A DNA stretch of 38,517 bases from Candidatus Peribacteraceae bacterium (GCA_021734705.1 JAIPIJ010000003.1:1-38517); one strand, 5' to 3'; numbered from the stretch's first letter, positions 8,177 through 17,094 are shown. Numbers and translations: made by a program. The notes: generated by a model not told the origin, from the letters alone.

Positions 8177-9562
8177 TTGGGGAAAATAAAAGCTAAAATC
8201 CACGCTCTTTTCTCGCGAAATATCCATCATATTCAGGAGCTTCTTTTTGCGGTAGCCTTGATTTTTATTGTCGGCGGCTTCATCTTCGCCAATGCTGGTG
8301 AAGGTGGCGCCCAACTAAAAGCCCTAATTTTGGATGAGTTTCAGCCAAGGACTGAGCTGCTTTCGGCTGATTCAACTCTTTTTCTGCCAAAAGAAGAAGA
8401 CGCGCCTGAAAATGCCGTTAAGTTTTCTGAAGGTGATATAGGTAAATGGTCCGATAATGACAAATTGCTTGAAAATATTTTCCAAAAGACCTTGGTAGCT
8501 CGAATCTTAGAAATTGCTAAATATATTCTTGGAGGAATCTTTATGCTTTTTTTAGGTTTATACGTGTTGAATTTCTTAATGTCAGGCGATAAACAAAAGG
8601 CTTCAGAAGAATTTAACGACCAAATACTTTGGGCCTTTATTGGATTTTTGATACTAGCAATTGCGGAACCATTTTCTCAGGCTTTCACACTGTTGCGTGA
8701 CGGCGGTCAGGTAGATTTGCTTACCGATCCGGAAGCCGCGCTAGCATCGGCCAATATCGTCGGCTTCACTTACCGTTCCGCGGCCCACCTGATTGAGTAT
8801 GTCCTTGGCGGAATTGCCTTACTGACAATGGGCGCCTCTGTGTTCCAAATGATAACTGCTGGCGGTGATGAAGAAGAAGTCAGCAGCGCACGTAAATCAT
8901 TAGCTTGGAGCGCAATAGCCCTAATCATTGTCGGCGGAGCAGCGCTTTTCGTAGATAAAGTTTTGGCCCCACCAGAAACTATTACCAAGCAGCTTGAAGG
9001 AGGACTCGATCCTGGACTTCAGTTGATGGAAATACTCAAATCCGGCCAATCGCAAGCACGCATAGTAATTTTGAATTACGTGAAATATTTCCAAACCTTC
9101 ATCGGAGCTGGAGCTGTACTGATGCTTTTCTTAGCAGGATTCAAGATGGTCTCAGCCTCGGGTGAAGAGGATGTTATCACCAAGCAGCGCAAAATGATTA
9201 CCTGGATTTTTATGGGACTGGCAATTATTTTGATTGCTGAAGCCTTTGTGAATGTTTTTATGCCCGACGTAGGAGGAGAAATCCAGTTCAGTTCGGCAAC
9301 AGCGATCCAAAGTTTTTCGGCTCAGATGGGCGGCTTCACAAATTTCTTGCTCACCTTCACTGCAGCAGTGGCGGTCCTAGCTTTGATCGTCGGAGCACTC
9401 TATACGACTACGGCCTTCGCTAATCCGGAACAAGCTGAAAAGGGTAAGAAAATTATCTTGGCAGCTGCGCTAGGACTCATCGTAACAATCTCGGCCTACG
9501 CTATCGTCAACACCATCCTCTCCAGTGGCAGCGCTGGAGCAGGCATCTCAATTTCAATCTAA
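8177..9562 (+). CDS. Four-unit tandem pilin-like (TrbC/VirB2-type) membrane protein
   Basis: A 461-residue membrane protein with an N-terminal hydrophobic segment (about 22-40) and four two-helix units at about 107-170, 202-265, 300-362 and 388-450, spaced roughly 95 residues. Each unit has a helix, a short polar loop (ITAGGDEEE, VSASGEEDV, AFANPEQAEKGKK) and a second helix. The last ends AYAIVNTIL like the single-unit pilins downstream, and all share a Gly/Ser tail (GAGISISI). TrbC/VirB2-type proteins normally hold one such unit. Start: TAA at 8171-8173 blocks upstream starts, leaving TTG at 8177 without Shine-Dalgarno sequence. Stop is 2 nt before the next gene. Role as pilus or channel subunit inferred. 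Confidence 0.8.
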   Translation: MGKIKAKIHALFSRNIHHIQELLFAVALIFIVGGFIFANAGEGGAQLKALILDEFQPRTELLSADSTLFLPKEEDAPENAVKFSEGDIGKWSDNDKLLENIFQKTLVARILEIAKYILGGIFMLFLGLYVLNFLMSGDKQKASEEFNDQILWAFIGFLILAIAEPFSQAFTLLRDGGQVDLLTDPEAALASANIVGFTYRSAAHLIEYVLGGIALLTMGASVFQMITAGGDEEEVSSARKSLAWSAIALIIVGGAALFVDKVLAPPETITKQLEGGLDPGLQLMEILKSGQSQARIVILNYVKYFQTFIGAGAVLMLFLAGFKMVSASGEEDVITKQRKMITWIFMGLAIILIAEAFVNVFMPDVGGEIQFSSATAIQSFSAQMGGFTNFLLTFTAAVAVLALIVGALYTTTAFANPEQAEKGKKIILAAALGLIVTISAYAIVNTILSSGSAGAGISISI

Positions 9563-9564
9563 AA

Positions 9565-11031
9565 ATGGCCCAAGCAAAAAACAGAGCGCCTTTCATCATC
9601 CGACGAATTGCCAATCGTAATCCGCGCCTGCCGCGGCTTTATCGCAATTCGCGACAAAAACTTTTTCGCTTTGCGTTAGTACTCTTCTTGGCCTTGGTGG
9701 GAGTGGCAAGCCTGTTCTTCTTTGAAAGCAATGTTTCCAACCAGCTCAACTCAAGCCTGCTTACTGCTGACGCTACTGACATCCTTGGAAATGGATTCGA
9801 AGATATCAGCGGCTTCAGCGACACTGCTGAAAATAAATCTGTCGACCAAAAACCCGATGGTTTTAAGGAAGAGGGAATTCAAACAATCAATGCAGTTGTC
9901 TACAACATCAAAGATTATTTTAAATATATCGCTGGCAGTGTAGCGGTGCTCTATATAATCATTTCGGCGTTGCATATAATCCTCGCTCAGGAAAATGAAG
10001 GCATCGAAAAGGGCAAGAAGAATCTCAAGTGGAGCATTTTTGCTCTGGTTGTTGTTTTCGTAATCGACATCATGGTGGTCGCCTTTTATGAGGGCGGCGG
10101 TGGCACGCCAGGGCAAAGCCTAGTAAGTGTTTCAAATGGGACACCTACAGAAACTATGAGTCTATTTAAAAACATCTCACTCTATTTCAAGATCAATGCT
10201 CGCACAATTTTCAGCTATCTGAAAACTATTGTTGGTGCCTTCGCGATCCTGTTTATCTTTTTTGCTGGCGCTCAGATGGTAATGGCTGGCGGTAGTGACG
10301 AAAAGATTGAAAAAGAGAAGAAATACCTGATGCATGTTATTACAGCTTTCGTGAGCATCCTGATGCTCGACACGATGATTTTCGGTTTCATATATCCTGA
10401 GGCCAGCGACGGAACCAATAATCCTGAGTGCATCGAGTTTATGCAGGCCGTCGCAGAAGGCGGCGATCTCACTGCTGCTCCGGCCGGCTGCCGCTCCGCT
10501 GCCGAGCTCGGTCTAGCTGGCTCAGATCAAATCCTCGGGGTTGTACGCTTTTTTGAAACACTGGTCGGAGCGATTGCAATCTTTTTTATTGTTTATTCTG
10601 GTATCGCTATCATCGCTTCAATGGGTGAAGAGGACATTCTTAAAAAACACAAAACAACACTTCTGTGGAGCTTAGCCGGTCTGGTAATTGTCATACTTTC
10701 CAACACGCTGGTTTCGAACTTTTTCTTCGTAGTCGATCCAACGACAGGAGACGCTGGCGTAGAAATTTTAACAGGACTCCACACCATCGCTGGTGTGACT
10801 AATTTTATTGCCGGGTTCGTAGGTATATTCGCAGTAATCTCAATCATAATCGCGGGCTTAACATGGGTGGCTAACTTTGGTAACGACGAACTTGCTAATA
10901 AGTCAAAAAAAGTCATCTTGGGTGCCATAGTCGGCGTGATTCTCTCTGTTTCGGCCTACGCCATAGTCAACACTATCACGAATGCTAACTCTCAGGGCGG
11001 CAGTGGAACTAGTATCGGAATATCAATCTGA
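9565..11031 (+). CDS. Four-unit tandem pilin-like membrane protein with NPR-type N-terminus
   Basis: A 488-residue paralogue of the previous gene. The first 35 residues are strongly basic and carry RRIANRNPR (13-21), shared with two neighbouring proteins; a membrane helix follows (about 36-53). Four two-helix units lie at about 116-175, 215-277, 326-388 and 411-473, with loops such as MAGGSDEKIEKEKK, and the last ends AYAIVNTI followed by GGSGTSIGISI, nearly the same tail as other cluster members. Two Cys (289, 309) lie between units 2 and 3. It starts 2 nt after the preceding stop, so the two are probably coupled. TGA stop. Structural subunit of a secretion or pilus complex inferred. Confidence 0.8.
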   Translation: MAQAKNRAPFIIRRIANRNPRLPRLYRNSRQKLFRFALVLFLALVGVASLFFFESNVSNQLNSSLLTADATDILGNGFEDISGFSDTAENKSVDQKPDGFKEEGIQTINAVVYNIKDYFKYIAGSVAVLYIIISALHIILAQENEGIEKGKKNLKWSIFALVVVFVIDIMVVAFYEGGGGTPGQSLVSVSNGTPTETMSLFKNISLYFKINARTIFSYLKTIVGAFAILFIFFAGAQMVMAGGSDEKIEKEKKYLMHVITAFVSILMLDTMIFGFIYPEASDGTNNPECIEFMQAVAEGGDLTAAPAGCRSAAELGLAGSDQILGVVRFFETLVGAIAIFFIVYSGIAIIASMGEEDILKKHKTTLLWSLAGLVIVILSNTLVSNFFFVVDPTTGDAGVEILTGLHTIAGVTNFIAGFVGIFAVISIIIAGLTWVANFGNDELANKSKKVILGAIVGVILSVSAYAIVNTITNANSQGGSGTSIGISI

Positions 11032-11072
11032 ACACCAGTCAAGGATCCTTGTTTGATTAATAAGGGCAAAAA

Positions 11073-11081
11073 TGCTAAAAT
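11073..11081 (+). promoter_or_regulatory. Internal extended -10 promoter in the pilin cluster
   Basis: TGCTAAAAT with downstream sequence matching the 8146 promoter at 24 of 25 positions. It would drive the 43-residue gene and possibly the genes after it. Confidence 0.6.
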
Positions 11082-11130
11082 GATCGGATTTAAAAACAAA
11101 AATTTAAATCAAAAATCTAACCCCCTTAAA

Positions 11131-11262
11131 ATGGCCAAAACAAAAAAGGCTCGCGCGACAAAACGCGCACACTTCTCGGTTCGTGCGATTCGCAACGCTA
11201 ACCCGCGCCAATTTCGCGCTCACCGTGCAGGCAGCGTGCTTGCCCGCATCTTCTCGTTTTAA
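11131..11262 (+). CDS. 43-residue basic protein sharing the NPR motif of its neighbours
   Basis: A very small, highly basic protein starting at ATG 11131. An upstream in-frame start at 11053 lies before the promoter and is rejected. It contains FSVRAIRNANPRQFRAHR, matching RRIANxNPR plus following basic residues at the N-termini of the 9565 and 11301 proteins, then a short hydrophobic end (VLARIFSF). It thus looks like that N-terminal motif alone, without the following domains. It has its own promoter and ends in a hairpin. Function unknown; it could be a regulator, an assembly factor or a decayed gene. Reality supported by motif conservation and promoter. Confidence 0.6.
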   Translation: MAKTKKARATKRAHFSVRAIRNANPRQFRAHRAGSVLARIFSF

Positions 11263-11275
11263 TTTAAAACGGGAG
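11253..11275 (+). other. Hairpin spanning the stop codon of the 43-residue gene
   Basis: CTCGTTTT (11253-11260) pairs with AAAACGGGAG (11266-11275), with a small bulge. There is no T tract, so it is more likely a stability or attenuation element than a full terminator. Confidence 0.4.
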
Positions 11276-11300
11276 GTCGGACGGTTAACTTATTAGCCCA

Positions 11301-12539
11301 ATGCCTCCGAAAACAAAAATTAAAATTCGACGCTCGCGACCGGCGGTGCGTTTCACGGTCCGCCGGATTGCGAATAAAAATCCGCGCAATGCGCGTAGTT
11401 TTCGGCAATTTCGCCAGAAGCTCTCGCGCTTGACAGCGGGACTACTAGCTTTTGGACTACTCGTAAGTGGGATGTTCTTGGGTGGTGGAGATTCTGTCAG
11501 AAGTGAGTTGGCTGCTGTCAACGAGACCGACGTCTACACTTGCACGGCAGGCGCACTTACCGAGGATTTTGAGGATCTGACCACGCGGCTGGCAAATCTT
11601 TCGCGTCAGTTCCCAGAATTAATTGATAATCTTGATTTCTGCGGCGAAGGTGGCTGTGCGGCAGAGGATCAGATTTACGATGACGAAAACCAAATTTGGC
11701 AGATCGAACAAGATCTGACCACGTTAAAAATTGAGATTCAAAGAGCTCAAGGCGAATTTACTGAAATAATCGGGGAGCAAGAGGATCAGGTTCTTTTTTG
11801 TGAGAACGATTCACGCTGCGAATCAGCAGAAGCTGAGTTACGTGAAGCTCGCACTTGCGAAAAAGAGTTTTCTAATCTGTCTGCGCTCATAGATATCCGC
11901 GAAATGGCAGAGAACGAATACTCACTGATCAACCAAAAAGGAGAGAGTAAGCCTGCTGCGAATTATGTAAAAAAGCTAATGGAAGACGTATTTAAAAATC
12001 GCGAGCGGGCTGCCGAAAATCTAAAATTTTACGAACAGTGTGTTGCCACAAGTGACGCCAGTGTTTGCCAAAAATACGTAGCAAAAGTCGATGAAGCTAA
12101 TACTAAAGTGGCCACGGCAATAGCTGAGCTCAGTGACACTCAATTGAGCATCAACAATATTCTCGAAAAACTTGAAGCCGATATCGTAGCGCTAGAAATT
12201 GGCCGCAAAGATGAACAGAACCTTGAAGAAAACATTGGCCTGGGTTGGTGCAAGCAAGAGCTGAAAAATAAAAAATCAGCCCTGTTCAGCAAAATTACAG
12301 CAGCCATTTCTGAAAAAACGGCTTACGACAACGCTTTAGCTGACCTAAAAGCAAAAAAGGAGGCGCTACAAGCTAGCCTGCAGGCAGAGCTAGAAGCGGC
12401 GGCGGCTCAAGCCGCGGCAGAGAAGGCTGCCGCAGAAGAGGCTGTCGCCCATGCTGCTGCTGAGAAAGCTGCTGCTGAGAAAAGGGCCCAAGCTGAAATA
12501 ATCTTTGGAATTTGGAGCTCTATTCGTAACGGTTTCTAA
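11301..12539 (+). CDS. Membrane-anchored or secreted Cys-containing coiled-coil protein with NPR-type N-terminus
   Basis: A 412-residue protein. The basic head has RRIANKNPR (21-29), then a hydrophobic segment (about 44-62) that could be an anchor or long signal peptide. The rest is largely charged and helical with coiled-coil character and about nine Cys (for example CGEGGC near 113-118), suggesting disulfides outside the cytoplasm. Residues about 370-405 form an Ala/Glu/Lys-rich helix (repeated AAAEKAAAE). No pilin unit is present. It lies 3 nt before the next gene, which also starts with coiled coils, so the two may form a stalk or scaffold together. No known family recognised. Confidence 0.65.
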   Translation: MPPKTKIKIRRSRPAVRFTVRRIANKNPRNARSFRQFRQKLSRLTAGLLAFGLLVSGMFLGGGDSVRSELAAVNETDVYTCTAGALTEDFEDLTTRLANLSRQFPELIDNLDFCGEGGCAAEDQIYDDENQIWQIEQDLTTLKIEIQRAQGEFTEIIGEQEDQVLFCENDSRCESAEAELREARTCEKEFSNLSALIDIREMAENEYSLINQKGESKPAANYVKKLMEDVFKNRERAAENLKFYEQCVATSDASVCQKYVAKVDEANTKVATAIAELSDTQLSINNILEKLEADIVALEIGRKDEQNLEENIGLGWCKQELKNKKSALFSKITAAISEKTAYDNALADLKAKKEALQASLQAELEAAAAQAAAEKAAAEEAVAHAAAEKAAAEKRAQAEIIFGIWSSIRNGF

Positions 12540-12542
12540 AAA

Positions 12543-14363
12543 ATGAAATCTAAAAGAATTAATTTTCTCGAAAATAAAAAAGTGCAGTTCGCTGCCATTT
12601 TGGCTATTGTCCTGACCTTAGTCATAGTTGGTGCTCGGCTACAGAGTCGTGAACTTGCAAGTGATGTCGCACTAAACACTAGCGCCATCGCTACAATTCA
12701 AGCTGAGGCCAATAAAGTTAAGTCTGCTCGCGATGAGTATTTTGCTGCTATTGGTAAAGGTGATGGCGGCGCTTACGATGAATATAGTGAAGCCTCAGAT
12801 TGCCCAGCCTATCTCGACACCAGGCTCACCACACTAAAAAACTTGCGCAACGACCTACAGCGCCTGAGTGGTGAGATTGTTATGCGTGAGCGGGAAAACG
12901 AAACTGAGCTACCACGAGGCACTATTGAGCGCGAACTCAATGAGATTGAAAAAGAAATTCGGCCAGCCTTAATCCTCAACCAACTTGAAAGTCTCGAGCT
13001 TGAATTACAAAAAATCGAAACTGCGATAGCTGAGGAAAAAGACAGCGATTACGCCGCACAGATCGCAGACAGCATTGATGCCATCCGTGCGATTTTGGAA
13101 GAAACTGTTACGACTGATGGTATTTCCGAACAACTTGACCTGATCGAATCAAAATCTCCTTACATATCAGTAACTGCTAGTGAAATCACTAGAACTAGTG
13201 TTGCAAATATTCGTGAAATAATTACCGCTAGTGAAGAAAGCACGATTATTCGACAAATCACTCAGGTCATCAGCCAAATTGCCGAAGGCGACAAAGATAT
13301 GGAAGCAATTGAGATCAATCTGCAAAGAATTGAAAGCCGAATCCCAAATCTACCGCAAAGCCAACAAACAGTAGTCCAAAAAAGTGTCGATACTATACGG
13401 AAGCTCTTGGGCCGCAAAAGCTTAGCCGAGGTCCGCGAAAATGAAATAGCCGATTTAGAAAATCAAATCCAGGAGATAACGGATGAAATCTTTTCCCCTG
13501 CGGAGCTTGAGAGAATCAACGCCGAAGAGCAATCTAAGCGTATCGAACTGCAGGAAGCCACGGCTACTTTAGAAAATTGTATGGCTGCAAAGCAGGATTT
13601 GGAGAAGTGCGAAGGCGAGCTGCGAGTTTGGGTTACCAAAAAAGAAAGCTACGCAGCCTTTATCACTAATCTCGAAAATACCATTTCGGCCAAAAACATC
13701 GAACTTGAATCTAAGCTTACGCCGCTACAAAAAGAGCTCAATGAGCTGAAAGCTGAAGAAAATGGATTAAATTTCAGCCCAGATTTGAGCGCCTTAATGC
13801 AAAGCATAGAGCCAAGCATGCTCAAGGCTGATGTAGCGAGTTCCTTCGCTTCTGGATACCAATCAGGCAGCAGTGCTGTTTCAGGATTTTCGGGAGCTTT
13901 AGCTAGCGCCAACGGTTATATCCAAGGCGCTGTCGGTTCTGTAGCAAGCGCGCTGGGTATGTCTGCTAGTACGGTTGGCGGCTTAACATCTTCGGCTGTT
14001 GTCTTTGATGGACCCGGGGCACTTACTGGATTGCAAACTTTCAAAGCAAATTACAAGGGTAATTCTTATGGCAGTGCGATTGGGACAATCACTGGCTGGA
14101 CTAACTTCGTTTTACCGTTCGTGGGGGTAATCGCTATCGCGGCGATTATCTACGCCGGATTCCTTTATCTCACCGCTGCTGGTAACGAAGAGCAAACCAA
14201 GAAGGCTAAGAACATCATCATGTGGGTTGTGATCGGCATCATCCTGATCTTCTCGGCTTACGCTATCGTCAACTCACTCCTCTCAACCAATAGTAGTAGT
14301 GGCGGCAGCGGTACAAGTGTCGGCATCAATATTGGTGGAATCGGCGTTAACTATAGTGATTAA
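12543..14363 (+). CDS. Coiled-coil protein ending in a single pilin-like unit
   Basis: A 606-residue protein with an N-terminal membrane helix (about 14-31), a long extracytoplasmic coiled-coil region (about 45-420), a Ser/Gly/Ala-rich linker (about 430-500) and one C-terminal pilin-like unit (514-580). That unit has GWTNF, YLTAAGNEEQTKKAKN and a second helix ending AYAIVNSLL, followed by a Gly/Ser tail GGSGTSVGINI. The C-terminal unit is very similar to the next, single-pilin gene. The architecture suggests a long stalk tethered to a pilin-like base or a minor tip subunit. Spacing of 3 nt on both sides supports one operon. Confidence 0.75.
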   Translation: MKSKRINFLENKKVQFAAILAIVLTLVIVGARLQSRELASDVALNTSAIATIQAEANKVKSARDEYFAAIGKGDGGAYDEYSEASDCPAYLDTRLTTLKNLRNDLQRLSGEIVMRERENETELPRGTIERELNEIEKEIRPALILNQLESLELELQKIETAIAEEKDSDYAAQIADSIDAIRAILEETVTTDGISEQLDLIESKSPYISVTASEITRTSVANIREIITASEESTIIRQITQVISQIAEGDKDMEAIEINLQRIESRIPNLPQSQQTVVQKSVDTIRKLLGRKSLAEVRENEIADLENQIQEITDEIFSPAELERINAEEQSKRIELQEATATLENCMAAKQDLEKCEGELRVWVTKKESYAAFITNLENTISAKNIELESKLTPLQKELNELKAEENGLNFSPDLSALMQSIEPSMLKADVASSFASGYQSGSSAVSGFSGALASANGYIQGAVGSVASALGMSASTVGGLTSSAVVFDGPGALTGLQTFKANYKGNSYGSAIGTITGWTNFVLPFVGVIAIAAIIYAGFLYLTAAGNEEQTKKAKNIIMWVVIGIILIFSAYAIVNSLLSTNSSSGGSGTSVGINIGGIGVNYSD

Positions 14364-14366
14364 AAA

Positions 14367-14885
14367 ATGCAGACCAAAACTAAATCTCGCGATATACGCT
14401 TGGTAATTGGAGTCATACTCACAACCTTCGTGGTCGCAGTTTCTTTTTTTGGAAGAGTGTTTGGCGAAGATTTGAAAGCTGCTGTAGGTGTAAATCTTGG
14501 CAGCAGTGGACTTGGTGTGGATGTTTCAACTGGAGGATTTAGTTTCAGCACGGGCGGTGGTTCCGCTGTCCAGCCTGGCTGCGGCGGCGGAAATTGTTTA
14601 GTTGCGCCCGATGCCGGAGCTTATTCGGGAATTGTCGCAGCAACTTCGATTCGCGAAGCGATCATCAACTGGACAAACTTCTTTCTAGGCTTTCTGGCAC
14701 TGATCGCGATGATTATTTTGATCTTCGCTGGATTTATGTATATCACTGCTGCCGGTAATGATGAACAAGCTAAAAAGGCTAAGAATACAATTATGTGGGT
14801 CGTGGTAGGCATCATCGTCATCCTGATTGCCTATGCTCTTGTAAATACCCTCATAACCACCGGACCTTCCGGTCGAGATTATTAA
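14367..14885 (+). CDS. Single-unit TrbC/VirB2-like pilin
   Basis: A 172-residue protein with a signal-like hydrophobic segment (about 11-33), a Gly/Ser-rich middle with two Cys (72, 77), and one two-helix unit at 97-162. The signature runs NWTNFF, then AGFMYITAAGNDEQAKKAKN, then IMWVVVGII and AYALVN. This is the form commonly annotated in CPR as TrbC/VirB2 or Mbov_0395 pilin-like conjugal transfer protein. It is the simplest member of the cluster and probably represents the ancestral unit of the tandem proteins. It lies 9 nt before the PKD gene and 3 nt after the coiled-coil pilin gene. Confidence 0.85.
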   Translation: MQTKTKSRDIRLVIGVILTTFVVAVSFFGRVFGEDLKAAVGVNLGSSGLGVDVSTGGFSFSTGGGSAVQPGCGGGNCLVAPDAGAYSGIVAATSIREAIINWTNFFLGFLALIAMIILIFAGFMYITAAGNDEQAKKAKNTIMWVVVGIIVILIAYALVNTLITTGPSGRDY

Positions 14886-14894
14886 TAATTTAAA

Positions 14895-17084
14895 ATGGAT
14901 AATCAAAACCTCTCCGACTTCGACGAAGTAGCTGCTCCAAAATCAAGCGAGGAGACCATCGGCTCGATGGCAGACGAGTCAAAAGATAAACCTGCCCACA
15001 AACCCTTGAATGGCAGAAAAATGGCTTTTGGCTGTTTGTTTCTGTTCCTATCAGTTTTTCTGATTCTCCTCCTAGCGATGGCATTCGGGTTAAACGCCAA
15101 GGAGGAAACCATCCTTAGTCTTGGGCTCAATCCGGTCAGCCTAAAAAACTGGTCTATCGGCATGGTGAACTTCCTATTCGGAGCAATCGCCCTAACTAGC
15201 ATAATTATCTTAGTCTCGAGCTTAGCTCGCAGATTACTTTCCAAACAAGATGACCGCGTTGGAAAATCACAGGCCAGCAAACGCTCTTTTGCCAGTCTTG
15301 CTATTTTTGCCGTTACTATAGGCCTGTGGTTTGTAACTTACGATTATTTCAGCCAGTTTGAGATGAAGGAGCCTGAACTGCCAATTGAGATTATTACTAA
15401 GCCTACCGACACGCTTAACCTAACTTCACCAATCCGCGTGGAGTTTTCAGCAGAGCGGATTACTGCTAAGTTTGAAGGTGATGGGAAATACGACGTTATC
15501 AGTTATGAGTGGGATAAAGAAAGTGACGGTGGCGTAGATGCGACCGGACCAAAAGTAACGATTTACTTCGTTGACGGCGGAAAAAATAACGGCGTCTTTA
15601 ATGTGAATCTACTAGTTAAACTAAAACCCAAGAGTGGTGGTGAAATCGAAACACGGGAATATCAGAAGGAGGTTTCTATCCCTAATCAGGAAATCTACGG
15701 AGAAATTACAACCGACAAAAGTTCGGGGGAAGCTCCGCTGACCGTACGTTTTGATGCTAGTAATATTCAAGATCCAAGCTTAGCGAAAATTACCAACTTT
15801 AGTTGGGATCTCGATGGCGACGGTCGTCCGGATCGTGATGGATCATCTTATGGCACGACTGAGTGGACTTTTGAGACTATCGGTGAGCACACGGTCACCC
15901 TCACAGTAACCTCAGAAGATTTTAATGCGGACGGAACCCACGAAACAAAAACCTTCGAAAAGAAGATTACTGTCCGCGAAGCAGCTGGCACAGTCAAATC
16001 TGAAGTTTGGATTGAAGCCACTCCGCAACGCGGCTTTTCACCGCTATCAGTTACCTTGATAGCCAACCAGAAATCAGTAGATACCCAGCTTCCCAGAATT
16101 GATAAATACGAATGGCGTATTGGTGATGGTCTGGCAACTTTATGGGGCCAACGCACACGCTACACCTTCGAAAAACCGGGTAATTATCCAGTTTTGTTGG
16201 TAGTAACTTTCGCCAATGGGCAAACCAGCGAAGCAACTGAGGAAATTATTGTCAACGACGAAAGCTTCACGCCGACTGCCAAAATTAATACCGATCCAGA
16301 GATTAACCGCAGCAAAAAGGCCGTTACTGGCCCGGCTCCGCTATCAGTAGAGTTTGACGCTACAAGCTCAGTGGATCCTGATGATAATATCGTTAAATAC
16401 GAATGGGATTTTGATGGTGACGGCCTTTGGGATGATGAAGGCAGCTCGACTACATATGAGTTTCGTGACGCCGGCGAATACGAAAGTGTGCTGCGTGTTA
16501 CTGATGCCGACGGCAACGAATCCCGATCCGAAATTACTATTTCTGTAGATGAAGAAAATGCAATTGTTAATTTCGGTGCAGATAAACTATCGGGTGCTGC
16601 TCCAGTAACAGTTAATTTCGACGCATCCGGATCACGAGTACCAACTGGTAAAAAAATCATCTCTTATGAATGGAATTTTGATTTAGAAAATCGCGCTCAG
16701 AAACAAAATTTCATTTATGAACGTGCCCAAACTTCTCATATATTTGAGACAGTCGGTGAATACATCGTCGAATTAACTTTGCATACCGATGATGGAGGGG
16801 AATATTCAGACAGCATAAAAATAGTGGCTTCTTACGCTTCTCTGTCAGCTAATTTCAGCATGTCGCGCACTAGTGGAAATGCACCTCTGGCAGTATCCTT
16901 TGACGCAACAGCCTCAAGCGGTAATGTCGATCGAGTAGAATGGGATTTCGATGATGGATCGGCTAGTACAATCGAAAAACCAACTCATGTTTTCGAAAAT
17001 CCTGGTAAATACGAAATCATCCTGAAAGTCTATGATGCTTTCGGAAACGTTTCCCAGACTAGTAAAAATGTTACCGTAAATTAA
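14895..17084 (+). CDS. Membrane-anchored multi-PKD-domain surface protein
   Basis: A 729-residue protein with a polar N-terminus, three membrane helices (about 44-64, 88-110 and 132-150) and an extracytoplasmic region of about five or six PKD-like beta-sandwich domains. The repeated PKD signatures are visible: APLTVRFDAS, YEWDFDGDG, HVFENPGKYEIILKVYDAFG and similar at roughly 90-residue spacing from about 272 to 729. PKD domains mediate protein or glycan contacts on surface structures. Its place directly after the pilin genes suggests an adhesin or outer part of the same apparatus. Asp-rich loops (DLDGDGRPDRDG) may bind calcium. Confidence 0.85.
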   Translation: MDNQNLSDFDEVAAPKSSEETIGSMADESKDKPAHKPLNGRKMAFGCLFLFLSVFLILLLAMAFGLNAKEETILSLGLNPVSLKNWSIGMVNFLFGAIALTSIIILVSSLARRLLSKQDDRVGKSQASKRSFASLAIFAVTIGLWFVTYDYFSQFEMKEPELPIEIITKPTDTLNLTSPIRVEFSAERITAKFEGDGKYDVISYEWDKESDGGVDATGPKVTIYFVDGGKNNGVFNVNLLVKLKPKSGGEIETREYQKEVSIPNQEIYGEITTDKSSGEAPLTVRFDASNIQDPSLAKITNFSWDLDGDGRPDRDGSSYGTTEWTFETIGEHTVTLTVTSEDFNADGTHETKTFEKKITVREAAGTVKSEVWIEATPQRGFSPLSVTLIANQKSVDTQLPRIDKYEWRIGDGLATLWGQRTRYTFEKPGNYPVLLVVTFANGQTSEATEEIIVNDESFTPTAKINTDPEINRSKKAVTGPAPLSVEFDATSSVDPDDNIVKYEWDFDGDGLWDDEGSSTTYEFRDAGEYESVLRVTDADGNESRSEITISVDEENAIVNFGADKLSGAAPVTVNFDASGSRVPTGKKIISYEWNFDLENRAQKQNFIYERAQTSHIFETVGEYIVELTLHTDDGGEYSDSIKIVASYASLSANFSMSRTSGNAPLAVSFDATASSGNVDRVEWDFDDGSASTIEKPTHVFENPGKYEIILKVYDAFGNVSQTSKNVTVN

Positions 17085-17094
17085 ACCTAAAGGG

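Noticed and set aside
10980-11031. Alternative genetic code with TGA as glycine
   Set aside because: TGA cleanly ends several conserved genes with family-typical ends, and no conserved gene needs TGA read-through.
11053-11130. Longer start for the 43-residue protein
   Set aside because: It lies upstream of the -10 element, so these codons would not be in the transcript.
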